Shown in pieces: positions 20,286 through 31,692 of a stretch of DNA of 64,000 nt (the stretch's first letter is position 1; each line of letters opens with the position of its first letter). The notes beneath the pieces are model-generated. The model did not search any database and was not told where the DNA came from. It saw only the letters and a program-made list of their open reading frames with translations. The translations under genes and the position numbers were made by a program. Source of the DNA: Tetmemena sp. SeJ-2015 (taxonomy: Eukaryota > Ciliophora > Spirotrichea > Sporadotrichida > Oxytrichidae); the NCBI GenBank assembly GCA_027382625.1, contig JAJKFJ010021328.1, positions 1 to 64,000 on the forward strand, in the 5' to 3' direction.

Positions 20286-23200
20286 TCATACTCTCAAATT
20301 ATAAGGTACAACTTAATGAAAAGGAGGCTGTCTTAGTGGGTCAGTTTTCTTAAGTTAAGGAGTTTCATCACCATTGTTTAATCTTTCTCCTTGATTTTAG
20401 TATTACTTATATCGAATGTTTAAGGCTTCTTCTTCTCTCTAATTTGCCTAGTCCCTCATAATAAACGATAATGCAATAAGAAACTATATTTACTAATTGC
20501 ATGGCTATAGTTTATTATGCAAGTATTGTACAGATGGATCTTGTATAGCTACTTTCTATCTAGCTGCCACACTTTGCTTTATAAATTTAAGTTTTAAATT
20601 TAGTAATCTATGCTTGAAATCTCGCCTACTTATGTAACCTGGTGCTGCTCTGTTATTTTCAAACTGACCTAAGAATTGCTTTGGCTTGTCCATATTTTTA
20701 GAAGTGTTAGTACTAAGATAAAACCTCTTCCCTTCTTAATTTTGAACCCTCTTTTCAAATGGAGAGACCCATTTTTATTACAAGTTTTAAGTCCTGCCCT
20801 AATTGGGCTTTGGGGCTTGATACTACTTGAAGATATTTTGAGCGAACTCTATTCCTTAATTAACATTGGAAGGAGAGACTGCTGCTGAATGATAGATTTA
20901 ATCTTGAACCAAATAAGAAATGAATAAATAGATTTAGTATTAAGCACTGTGTGCAACTCTAGGTGATTTGGGAGGAGATTTACTCCTCTTCTTTCTTTGC
21001 GACTTTAATTTATACTCCTCGATGTTGAGATTTACAGGAGTTGCTATCTGGCTAGTCATATGCTGCTGCTAGTTTGATTTTTGATTGCTGTAGAGATACT
21101 GATCCTTCACAGAGAGAGATGAGGACTCTTTGGTTGCATTTTTAATGATGTTTGTCTTCAAGGCATTTTAAGATATTGGCACCTAAGCATAGTCTCTGTG
21201 CAGATCTTCTTAGGAAGTCTCCCAACTTTTGACCTGATTATGAGCCTTAATAATCAATTCCTCAATAAGCTTGTCACTATTTACTTGGTTGATAGAATAC
21301 TGAGGTAAAGGGCTTATCTGATTATCTTCAGTTGGTAAAACTGGATCAGGGATTTGGTCGGGGAATTTAGAGCCACTCATTGGCTAATGAATACTCGAGT
21401 ATACGATGGAATCGAGAGGCATGTTGTTTGATTCCTTCCTTACATTAACATTCTGTGAAGGCTGCTGAGACTGTTGTTGCTGTTATGATTGCTGATATTG
21501 GTAGAGCACAGATCTCTTTTAGTTGACAAGGTAGTCCATAGTGTCCATCTAATTAGTGGATTGCTATGGAGCTTTACTTTCGCTGTTCCTTTTTTGCATC
21601 CTTGCTCTGTTCTAATTAGCTAAGTGCATCTTTATCTGCTATTGAGTAAAGGGATCATCTAGGTTTAAGATTTTGTTGGAGTCTAGTGAAGAGTTTGATT
21701 TCCTATTCTCATCAATTACGCTCCGAATTCTGGCTTTAGCAGTCTTGTCAAGGCTTGAATGAGATTGGATTTTCAGCTCACTATTCGTCTTTTAAAACAT
21801 GAAAAGGATATTTTAAGAGTAAACTCTTCAAAAATATCTACATTTAAACTTCCAGCCTTAAATAAATCTTCTTTCAGAATTGAAAAAAATTACATTGCAA
21901 TTAAAAGATCTAATTACCATCCATTAATTATGATGTACTTAATTATTCTTTTTCATTATTGCACAATTAATATTATTTTAAAGAGAGATCCTTGCGTCTG
22001 ATTCCATTTAGTTGTTTTAATGATTGCTCTAAAAGAAAGGATACTCTTCAATAAAATCCATTGGTTAAGTTTGATTCATCCTCTGGCTAACCTAGGTCTG
22101 TGCTCTAATTCTCACGAGAGGATCGTTAGAGAAGTCAGTTCTATCTCTCAAGAATTTCAAGCATTTAAATCTATTGCAGCATTTACACTTCCTCTTCTAA
22201 TGAGCTGCCATCATTACCATTTTTTCAAACCATTCAGGTCTCTGAAGAAAGCCTCCAAATTTCCAAAGTTACTTATGAGTGGATCTAAATTTCCCCATTT
22301 GTGTCAAGGCGCGCAAGCCCTCGGGTAGTTTATATTTTTCAGCTGCTTATTGAGACTTTTTGGGTCTATCGTTCGGATTCCTATCATTAAAGCCCATCAT
22401 TAAACTTTGAGTGTCCAAATCTCCTGAAGCTTATTACTACTACTGCTGGTTTTCTTTTTATCTTTACTCTTAAGCTGGACTTGACCATCTGTAGCAAGTT
22501 TCTGGTCTAAATGATTGGAAGTATTCCTCAGCTGTGCCGTTTCTATCTCCATCTTTCAAATTTTTCTCTCCTTCATCTCTCCAAAACTAGTCGTTATAGA
22601 GATTTTCATATATAGAACCCGCAGTCTTGCCCTCAAATTCTAAATCATTATCATTACTACTTCGCAACTTAGAAGTCCTTCCTATGTCGATTTCAAATCT
22701 CTCCTTAAGTTCTGGAGGAAGTGGAGCCCTTGGATATCTAGAAACTTTCACTAGTTTCTCTAATCTCTCTGGCTTAGGTTCATTCGGATTTAACAGTTAC
22801 TGTTTATGGTCTTCTATGTAGAAATTTCCGAAGGCCTAATTTTCAACATCGACTAGATCAAAGTGTTTATGGTTCGAACATTTCCTGGATCCTTACTTGC
22901 AGCTTTCTCCCATCTTTTGCAGTTTTTAGATAAGTTGATGCTATCTCTCTCTTTTCTATCTGTTTATCATTCTCTGGTCCTAGAAAACCTGATAAATTTA
23001 TCCCTTTGCAAATACGTCTTGATACTATACCTCTAAGTTCTCTTTGAACTTTTTAGGAACTAGCTTCACATATTTTATTTGCTTGTATTAGTAATCTAGA
23101 TCCTCTCCCATTAGATGAGAGAACTTCGAGAAAACTACTTATCCAGAAGCAGTTTCTGGATTATTATTCTCAGGCGAAAGCTATCTCTCATCTATTCCAT

Positions 23201-24610
23201 ATCTTCTCGGAGAGAGTTACATATTTTGAGGCAAATCAGAATCCATAAACGACTTCATTTGTGAAGCATCATAAAGTGGATCATATTCATCTAGGTCTTT
23301 GAACCCTCTAATTTTTAATTCCTGGGTCTAGATATTTGCTCTGGGTGAAGTCTGCAAAGCTCTAGTATCTTTCTTGAGAACAATCATGTTTCTCAACTAC
23401 TTTTCATCCGCAAGCTAAGTGTATGATTGATCGTGTTTGCTCCCGGATACAGATTTGTCTTCTCTCTTAATTGCTCTCTCATTTTTGGTTTGTCTTGATA
23501 TCGCATCTCCATCTGCTGTTCCAGGTAGAGCAAAGATTTGGGATCCCCCTTAAATTGGACTGACAATCTAATTTCTTCTTTCTTCAATCTGGCTGTTATT
23601 TTCCTTCCTTGATCTCTCTTTAAGTATTCTGGAGTGATTCTCAATTAAATGGCCCTCGGGAGTTATCAGTTTATAGCCATTATTCTTATAGAACTGGTTC
23701 ATGTTAGATCTATGTGAGAGAAAGTTGAAATCGAAGGTTTTCTAGGTTACTTCCTAAGATGGGATGTATTAATTTAAAGCTCTAAAATATTTAAAGAGTA
23801 CTTTTAGAGTTACTCATTGAAATTAAGTTAGGCAGCATAGGTAAATTGGTGTTGGTTGGATTTTCTCGAGGAGAGGCTCTGCTCCTCGCTTAGTACTTAG
23901 AAAAAGAACTGCTATATCTACTTTGAGCGAAAGGAGTCTAGCTAATTGTGGTTTTAATCAAGTTAAAAACTTGGCCCCCTTTTACTTAGCTCTTGCTCAC
24001 TTAAGAAGAAGCTCTTTGTTGGAAATGATTGGTTTAGATTTTTTTCCAATCAGGAGAGGTTTGATGTCTCTCATTTGAAAACTAAAACCTATTACTGAGG
24101 AGGGCCATGTTTGTTTAATGATTTGAAGTATTTAGATGTGAAATGAGGCCCATATGTGTCATCGGGGCTTAGTTGCTAAACTCAGCAAGTGCTGAGCTTC
24201 TTTCAGTTGAGTTTCCATTTGATTCTGAATTAAAGTTAAGAGCTTATTATTACAGAAAATTGAAGGGACCATCAGTTTCAGCTGCTTCTGTTGCTAAAAA
24301 TTAAAAATTAAATACGCATATTTATAAAGCTATTCCTGGCTTTATTTTATTCCTGTCTTTTTATTTGCCAATAAATGATTGTTTGGGTGATTGATAGGCA
24401 GAATTTTTCTTTAAAGTTCACCAATGGCTCTTTCCTATTCATCATCAAGGATTCTATTTTAGAGTTAAAATGAGAAAAAGAATATCAAATACAAACTTAC
24501 TCCTCCTTATTTGACTCTATGATGATGTTTCTATTGAACAAGTCGTACTTCTCATTGCGAATTTTTAGGGAGCTACTATTTTTGGAGTCTTGGGCTTTTT
24601 TATTTTCCAT
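20286..24610 (-). CDS. Very large Q/N-rich protein, unrecognised
   Basis: Starts MENKKAQDSKNSSSLKIRNE at 24610; about 1300-1400 residues are followed almost continuously on the minus strand to TGA 20286-20288. An intron-like gap of ~290 bp follows the first 37 codons (GTAAGT at the left). Notable stretches: ITPEGHLIENHSRILKERSR, a repeated SPR/SPE text near 23100-23300, GNLDPLISNFGNLEAFFRDL, and poly-Q blocks near 21475 and 22430 made of CAG, CAA and TAA/TAG codons. Charge is mixed and there are no membrane segments. Two IESs are clear (20901-20936, 21798-22056). Single-base breaks sit at homopolymers near 24170, 22240 and 22130. No family recognised; the composition suits a scaffold or cortical protein, which is inference. 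Confidence 0.7.
20901..20936 (-). other. IES, 36 bp, pointer ATAGATTTA
   Basis: The 9-bp ATAGATTTA at 20892-20900 is repeated at 20928-20936. The IES is a multiple of three and has no TGA in frame, so both retained and excised forms are open; excision gives AHSAQYQIYHSAAVS. Confidence 0.65.
21798..22056 (-). other. IES, 259 bp, pointer TAAAA
   Basis: TAAAA at 21793-21797 recurs at 22052-22056. The interior is AT-rich with stops. Excision joins NLTNGF to QKTNSELKIQSHSS in frame. Confidence 0.7.
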
Positions 24611-24892
24611 AATGAATTTTATTAACAATCCATATCTCATTCCATCAAAGTTACTCATCAAGATATTCTGAAAATGGAATGAAGTAGTCTAGAAATAAAT
24701 TAATGGTATTGAATAAATAAATTTGTTATTTGACTTATTCAATTCTTCAAATAAAAACAACTTAAGTAATTTTTAAGATTTTTTGCATTTATATAGTTAA
24801 GCAATATCTCTTGAATACTTCTTTAAATTCTAATTGGCAATTGAAACTATGTAATTAAGATTAATTAGAATACTTAATTAAATATTTTTACA
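24611..24892. other. Divergent intergenic spacer
   Basis: Lies between two genes transcribed away from each other, so it holds both 5' leaders. AT-rich, no ORF. Confidence 0.5.
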
Positions 24893-25884
24893 ATGGAGGT
24901 GTCTGATAGCTTATAATTTTTCCTAAGAGAGTGCTAGACTACCACACAATAAGTGGCAGTGATAAAAACTCTCTCCCACATCATAGAAAACTGGCAAGGA
25001 AAAACCATTTCTGGACTGATGTAAGAGACAGAGAAATCTTGCGAGAGGATCATTCAAGCCGCAAGAGAAAAAGGCCACTTAGAGGGAAAAACTTCCCTCA
25101 CTCTGAGAGCGATTTGTGCTATCTACAGAAGACTAGTAAAGAATGTCTGCTAGACTAGTGATGACTAGGACATAGAAATCATTAAGGAGAAGATTAGAGA
25201 GAGAAGTTTAATACTCGTACAACATGCAGTCACTTCAAAGAATAGAATCGCTTAAAATTCAAAGGCATTGCTAAGAGATGGAATGGTAAGATACTTCCTG
25301 ATACTTAAAAGATAAACTCAATCAAATTATAGAATATCTTAATTCATGGCCAGTCTTCCGTAGTGATGCATACCTTAGTAAAGGCTGCTCAAAGAGGACT
25401 CAAACTTAATGTGATTGTGACAGAGTCATTGAATTAATCTGGATAGCACATTAAGAAGAAGCTTGAAGAGTCTAATATCCCCACAAGAGTAATCTATGAT
25501 GCAGCTATCGCAGTGGTAATGCCTCAAGTAGATGCTGTCTTCGTAGGATGTGAGGCTGTCGTAGAGAATGGAGGAATAATTAATAAGATTGGTACTTTCA
25601 CCTTGGCTTTAGTTGCAAAAACTTTCCAGAAGCCATTCTATGTCTTCACTGAATCGCTCAAATTCATTAAGGAATTCCCTCTAACTCAAGATGATGCTTT
25701 GAACCTCGCTACTGAGGGAAATATTGACATTGAGAAAGTTCCAAATAAATTATTAAATTTCAATTATAAAGAAGTTCTTGTGGACTACACCCCTCCTGAA
25801 TATATTTCTCTCCTGTTCACGAGCATTGGTATATTCACTCCCTCTGCAGTGTGTGATGAGCTAATCGAATTCTTTTCAGGCTGA
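24893..25884 (+). CDS. EIF2B1: eIF2B alpha subunit
   Basis: MEVSDSLQFFLRECQ at 24893 to TGA 25882-25884; 313 residues after removing one 48-bp intron (25285-25332, GTAAGA...TTATAG). eIF2B-alpha is the regulatory subunit of the guanine-exchange factor for eIF2. Family marks: SLTLRAICAI region, RDGMNILIHGQSSVVMHTL, VIVTESLNQSGQ, VIYDAAIAVVMPQVDAVFVG, then CEAVVENGGIINKIGTFTLA and PFYVFTESLKFIKEFPL. The glycine-rich VENGGIINKIGT block is the strongest signature of the alpha/beta/delta group. Length matches the usual ~305. No IES seen. Confidence 0.95.
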
Positions 25885-26234
25885 TCATTATGATTTAGTT
25901 AGGTCATAATTAATTTAAACCTTGAAAATTAACAAAATGTAGCATATAAAATAAATAAGATTGGATCTTAAAAGTTAACATTTAATTAAAAATCTTCAAT
26001 CTACTATAAATGCAATGATTTAAAATATTCATTCTTATTTATAATACATTTTCATTTACCTACTCTTATTTTTGAGACAAAATTGTTGAGTATTAAAGTA
26101 GTATTAAATAAATTTGTGGTATAAAAAAAGTAAGACCCATCAACTCTTTTTACTTTCACAAAATTCAAAAGCTTGTGTGAATCCTTAACAAAACTGTTAA
26201 TATATCTTAATTAATTTCCTTGCAAGAATGAAAA
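25885..26234. other. Convergent intergenic spacer
   Basis: AT-rich sequence between the 3' ends of eIF2B-alpha (+) and the WD40 gene (-). No gene or repeat seen. Confidence 0.5.
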
Positions 26235-28209
26235 TCATTCTACCATAGCACATGACTCCTCTAGCTTTTATTAAGCAACTTCCTTGTCCATGAAAAATAG
26301 ATCTAGGGGTCTGAAAAGTTACAATGATGAGCCGAAAAGAGGTTAATCTATATCGTCACTTGCCGAAATAAAGGACCACTCTTGTTTCGGATTCCACTCG
26401 AAATCTACGATCTAACCCACATGGCCTATGTGTTTGAACATCAGCTCATCTTCATTCTAGATCAACATAAAATATGGTAAGCAGATCCTTGTTTACTCCC
26501 TCAAATCCCAGATTATCAAGGCTTCAGAAGATGAAGCAATAAATTCACTTGAAAAAGGAGAAAATCTCACAACGTTGATACTCGTTTAATGTCCTTCAAG
26601 AGTCCTCACTATCGCTGGAGATTGCTTAGCATTCAGAGATTAGTTGCTTAACGAGGAGTTATTAAATCCCTCAGAGTCTAATTTTCTAATATCTATCACT
26701 GCAACTTTCTTATCATTTGACCCAGTTGCAATTAGGTTAGTGTTTATCTTTGACCAGTCGACTGTATTTATATCGTCATTATGGACTCTCATTGCTTTTT
26801 AAACTGGCTTAATTACTTAGCTCACTTTACTTGAAGAAAAAATTTCAATCAATTAATTCTTATTAAAGATGACTAGCTAGAACCAGTTGCTGATCCTACT
26901 CTTGTGTCCCAAAATAGAATATATCTGTCAACTCCTACAGAGACTAACTCATGGCATGATTCGTTCTTGAATACTTAATTTAACGAAACTCTATATAATG
27001 ATAATATACCAAGTCCTCAATATTTCCAGAGTGTCCTTAAAGCCTCGCATAAGGTTCGAGTGTGCTGAGTTGCTTTTTCTAAGGTTTCGAATCAGTCAAG
27101 TAAGATTGCAAGCTCTTTTGTATCCTTGAAACTGTAACATTTGCAGGCTAGTCTGGCTTTGCTAGAGTAAGGATTATTTCAAGATGCATGCTTACCTTTT
27201 TCGTTAGTTCCCTCTTCATTATCACTCATCACGAAATCCTTGGTATAATCTTTCTCCTCTTCGATTATTTTTCCTGAGGTGTTAAAATAGTTGTCCACAT
27301 TCCAAAGCAAAATTTATCTGTCTCTCCCACCACTAGCCACGATAGGCTCTGTTGTGCTCCAATCTAAAGCATATGCAGCTACATCAGAGTGGCCAGTTAA
27401 TCTACAAAATTCTCATACTAATTGCACCTTTATACTTACATCAGATCAGGTTTATTGGCTTCAATATTTATCCTTTCCTGAGCTCCTTTGAGAAGGTTAA
27501 AATCCCAAATGTAGACATTCTTGGTATCACTATGAGTCGCAAGTATCCTCTTATTCTTCGGCCAACACTTCAAGCAGTTTATCTAAAGCGATGGCGTAAG
27601 GCAAAATAAATGTCTACTTACTTCACCTGGATGAACAAAGACTTTTTAAATTTCGATCCTCTGATTGGGATCATATCTCTTGCCAAGGGCCATTCTCTTC
27701 AGCTCTCTTTCAACTTTATATCCTTGCTTAGGAATATCCAAATAGCCCATTACCACTAAGCTCCCTAATCCTTACCAAGCATTCACTTTCTCATGAAATC
27801 TCCCATCTGTTCTGCAGCCAAAGAATACCTCTTGTTGAAAGAACTCTCATAAATATATAAAATACTGCTGCTATGTAAATAATTAAAAACTCCTCAGTTT
27901 CCATTCTTATCTCCCCCTATATTAGAGTTAATTTCCACATTAATCTTTGATCCCTATAAATAATAAGTTTACCCATCGACAGCATGAAGCTGGCCATTCC
28001 AACTTATGGGGATAGAAAAAGTCGTAGAGCAAATGAGAAGACTACTCTTTGAAAGTCTCATAGCTCTCAAACAAACTATAGTAAATGTTTGAGTGTTTTA
28101 GTAAATAAGAGGGATGTTGGATTACTTTGCTGCCATTCTTGCTCTCTAATCTCAGATTTTATCTTATATTTTATTGACTTTTGATGATCTATTGATGATA
28201 ATTTTTCAT
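26235..28209 (-). CDS. RBBP4/MSI1-like histone-binding WD40 protein
   Basis: Start MKNYHQQIIKSQQNIRQNLR at 28209. The N-terminal helix and binding segment read SLFESYETFKEQSSHLLYDF and HKLEWPASCCRW, the typical HALEWPSLT region of Rbap46/48. WD units follow: KPDLILTGHSDVAAYALDWS, IVASGGRDRQILLWNV, ARLQGHSGNIEDLVF, VSVGVDRYILFWDTR, HNDDINTVDWSKINTNLIAT, VRTLEGHQTSINVVRFSP, SSSEALIIWDLRE, HIGHVGQIVDFEWNP. These proteins carry histone H3-H4 in chromatin-assembly and deacetylase complexes. GT-AG introns lie near 27612-27650, 27423-27460, 27165-27200 and 27940-27960; one IES at 26975-27009. Frame breaks remain near 27890 and 26855. TGA 26235-26237. Confidence 0.85.
26975..27009 (-). other. IES, 35 bp, pointer TAC
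   Basis: TAC at 26972-26974 recurs at 27007-27009 (GTA on the coding strand). Excision joins GHSGNIEDLV to FKNESCHELVSVG inside a WD repeat. The GT-AG reading of the same gap is out of frame. Confidence 0.6.
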
Positions 28210-28239
28210 TATATGTAGCATAATTTTTTTCAAAATGAA

Positions 28240-29592
28240 TTTAATTCAAATTATTTTATTACTCTTGTGGATATTGCTTCAAACTCTGAGTCACTAATTT
28301 TAGCTCTTTCCTAGATTGGTGAAAGTATTTCTCCTTCTAGTATTTTGAATGCTTAAGATTCTCTTTCAATTATAAAGCTTTAAGTTTATTCATAGTTAAA
28401 ATATGTTATAGACTATCGGGCTATTCAAGTTGAGATTCTTACTTATTCGCTTCTATAGATTGCTCTTAAACTATCTGTTTCCACACCTCCTCCGATTTAA
28501 TTATGAGTGCTCCATATAGCTCCAGAAATGCAGTAGCAATAATACTTTTATCTAGATAGCTCTCATGTTATCTGGGGATGATATAAATGCCCCGGTTTAT
28601 TATCACTAAGTTATAAGGTTGATTTAGCTAATTGAGTACTTGGATAATTTTCAAAGCAGAATTGCAAAAGCATCTAAGGGTATCTTTAAGTCCATTTTCA
28701 GCGGTCAAATCAGAAAATAGAAGGTTATCTTTCAAGAAAAGGAAGAAGCCATTCAAAAGCTAACGCTTAGTTAATTAAAGTATGATAGATTAATTTAGAG
28801 AAGGAAAATAAGCAATGGGTATCATCTAGATCTAAGGTGGGATCAAGCTATATGCATTCCAAAAACAATGGACGCGAATTATCTCGTTGCATCGTCAACT
28901 TATTGAAGATTTAGAAATGCAGATGATTGATGGTTGAACTTGCTCCCACGCTATTGTAACCGATCAGATAGTGATCAGGGTTTTCAATTTGAGTAAAGAC
29001 TTTCAAAATTAATTCGAAGATTGAAGAGTCGTTCAGAAACTGAGGTAATTATTTCTAAACCTTTGGCAATAAAAGAAAGTGTTCGGGAAACAGAGGAGAT
29101 ATATTTACGATAAGCAATACTTCCTCTTTAATCAAAGATAATAGCATATTGAATTATCTTAGGTGTCTGTATCATGAAATACCTTAACAACCTCTTCTTT
29201 ATTAACCTTTGTAAAATTGAATCTAGTTTCATCAAAAGGTTGAAGTATTTCAAATTCTCTTATCTTTAAAGGAGTTGCAAATTAAGAAGGTCTTTTCTAA
29301 TCAATTCATTAACACAAGAGTAATTACATTCTTTGCGAAGCCATCATTATAACGAAGGACAAGGTCACAGCTTTCATTAAACTTAACCCATCATTATAAA
29401 ATATCTGAACTTAAAAATGATCATGTCTCAAAATCTAATATTATTTTTAAAATTCAAATACTAAAAATCCAGCCAGCTAGATTTGAAAATAGATTGAGTT
29501 TTGTTTTCTTATTCCTTAACAATTCTTGACCACTCTTATTTCAGATCCACTTTTTTAATGCAGTTGCTGATGTCATTATGGTTTCTGATCAT
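28240..29592 (-). CDS. GDP-hexose phosphorylase, VTC2/GDPGP1 family
   Basis: Coding-strand blocks from ATG 29592: MIRNHNDISNCIKKVDLKQE, WVKFNESCDLVLRYNDGF, KRPSQFATPLKIREFE, LQPFDETRFNFTKVNKEEVV, VNISPLFPEHFLLLPKV, then the HIT-like catalytic motif GYNSVGASSTINHLHFQIF and a C-terminal domain with YNLVIINRGIYIIPRQ. LQPF-x-x-x-FNFTKV and VNxSPxxxxHxLLxP are specific to the GDP-L-galactose / GDP-D-glucose phosphorylases, which cleave GDP-hexose to GDP and hexose-1-phosphate. Which substrate is used cannot be told; animals use GDP-glucose clean-up, plants the vitamin C route. Several MDS joins are unresolved (near 29390, 29345, 29150, 28735). The 3' end is not clear: the frame runs on into the start of the WD40 gene. 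Confidence 0.8.
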
Positions 29593-29789
29593 TTTTAATA
29601 TTTTATTTAACATTATTTTATTCTTCTTCATTGAATAATTCAAATATAATATGATATTTAAATTGAATTTATAATATAATAAATATAAGAACTTTGCAAC
29701 AGGATATTTGGACATTTTTCGCTTTTTCTTCCCACTTTAACAGAATAATCTCAACTTCATTTTCAATAGACTGCTTGTTACCTAAAGAA
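29593..29789. other. Divergent spacer
   Basis: Short AT-rich 5' flank shared by the phosphorylase gene (-) and the ArfGAP gene (+). Confidence 0.5.
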
Positions 29790-31472
29790 ATGGAAAACAA
29801 AATATACGAGAACTCAGACCAATTTTTCTCCTCTTACATGTCCTCTCAATCTAACAATCGCTGCTTCGATTGCGGCAGTCCTGGGCCTTAGTGGGCATCC
29901 ATCTCTCATGGCATTCTAATTTGCATGGCTTGCACTAGCCCCCACAGAAAATTCAACTCATAAAATTATAATCATTTGCTCTACTTTAATTGGGAGTGGC
30001 CCTGTGAGCTAAGTTCGCTCCTTAAATCTCGATATTTGGACTGAGAAGCATATAAACATGATGAGAGTGGGAGGTAACCCTAGTCCTTCCTAGATTATCT
30101 AAAGAAGTATGATCTCTAAAATGAACCCTCCGAGGTTAAGTACAACTCAAGAGCTGCTGCCTCACTACAGATCAAATTTGAAGAACTTGGCTGGAGTTGG
30201 TGGAAATACCGGTCAAGAATAGCAAGAGGAAGCGGATCTAGATTATGATGAAGGGAGAAAACTTTAAGATGGCACGATCATACCTACTAGGTCTCCATAA
30301 GATGAGGTAAACAGATCTGATATGATTGAAGGAGGAGCTCAAGGACATTGATTATTCTCTCCAGAACAGTCAGTAAATCAATCATGGGGTAGTAGAAGAA
30401 GTTTAAGATGTGAATTTTGAATTCCATTCAATTGATTTCAAATTTAAAAGTCAAAAGTCATCAGCTTACTTTAGCATGTTCAAAAGCAAAGCTGGTCAAG
30501 TGTTTGACAAAGTCTCCGCTAATCCAGTCGTCTAAGCGGCTTCAACTCAAGCATCCCAGATTTATCATAAAGCAGGTACTAAATTGATCTCCTTAATATG
30601 ATATGCTTACAATTTATTCTTGAGTTTATAACAAAGGAGACTGCGAGCAAAGTCAAGCCTAAATTGGATGAATCAGGAGCAACTCAGATGGCTAGCAACA
30701 CCGCCGGAAAAATATCAACTGGCGGCAAATTCGTTGGAGGGTTTATCGTTGACAAAGCTAAAGAAGCAAAAACTGTGGTTGGGTAAAAGATTGATCAAAA
30801 TGAGAAGCTTAGCGCTGCCACTAAAACTGCTAAAGAAAAAGCAGGGGCTTTGGGTAGTGCTGTTAGCAATGGGGTATCGGGGCTTTTCAATAAGCTCAAG
30901 AAACCAAATCAAAATCAATCGGTTATATTATCCGATTAATCCCATTTTTTACTACTGGCTAAGAAGCCAGCTTTTCAAGTTAGTAGCCACTCTTTTAGTC
31001 TTTTTACTGAACTTTAGAGAAGTGGTTTTCATGATTGTCATGCTTATCGAGAACTTTCCCTCTAATTGTGGGATTTAATAAAGTAACATTGCCTTTTGTT
31101 ACAAATTTTTCTAGCGATACTCGGACGACAAGGAGAGCTGACATACCAAATTTTCACATAGATGACAAGTGCTTCATCCTCGTTCCTCCAGACCTTACAT
31201 AAGCAGACTCAAAATTTTTGAAAAATCGGGACTGAATGTTTTATATTATAATTTAAAATCCTCAGCAACATGCAATGAATTTCTAAATGCAAGATAATGC
31301 AGAGGAAGAGCTAAAGGAGGAAGATGAGAGAGAAGAGAAAGGATAAGCTGCCAAACTTTAAGAAAATTAAGATGATGACATCTAAGAAAATTTGAAAAAT
31401 CAAAATGATGCACCTCAAGTTGATCTTATGGCTGAGGAATAAGTGCAGGAGCACAAATAAGTTCAAGCTTGA
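29790..31472 (+). CDS. ArfGAP-domain protein (ArfGAP1/GCS1-like)
   Basis: Start MENKIYENSDQFFSSYMSSQ. The ArfGAP zinc finger is visible: CFDCG (C-x2-C), PQWASISHGILICMACTS, HRKLGVALSQVRSLNLDIW after IES removal, then MMRVGGN, LDYLKKYDL, VKYNSRAA. The spacing fits CX2CX16CX2C, the GTPase-activating fold that turns off Arf at the Golgi/endosome. The long C-terminal half has SKAGQVFDKVSANPVV, TGGKFVGGFIVDKAKEA and SAVSNGVSGLFNKLKKP, amphipathic repeats like those of ArfGAP1/Gcs1, and an acidic tail (EEELKEEDEREEKG) ending TGA 31470-31472. Two IESs (29954-29991, 30586-30614) and a probable 25-bp intron near 30307-30331. Breaks near 30005, 30090 and 30155. Continuity from ~30935 to 31260 is uncertain. 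Confidence 0.85.
29954..29991 (+). other. IES, 38 bp, pointer AATT
   Basis: AATT at 29950-29953 recurs at 29988-29991. Excision restores HRKLGVAL in the ArfGAP finger (normal LGVHIS position). Two extra bases (TG near 30003) still disturb the frame just after. Confidence 0.6.
30586..30614 (+). other. IES, 29 bp, pointer AATT
   Basis: AATT at 30582-30585 recurs at 30611-30614. Excision joins YHKAGTKF to ILEFITKETASKVK in frame and removes a TGA. Confidence 0.75.
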
Positions 31473-31692
31473 TTTATTGACAAGAATAAATATTTCTTAT
31501 CTTTTCTAGAATATTTCACTTAAAATCGAAGATTTTCTAATAAAATAACTTCATGCTAATATTATTAAATACATCACATTTAATTTATTTTAAAATATTA
31601 GTAGGTAGAATATTGCTTATGGAGACAGACAGTGATATTTCACAAGACTTTGAATCAGGAATGATTTTTTGGGCATTAGATTCATACTTCTT

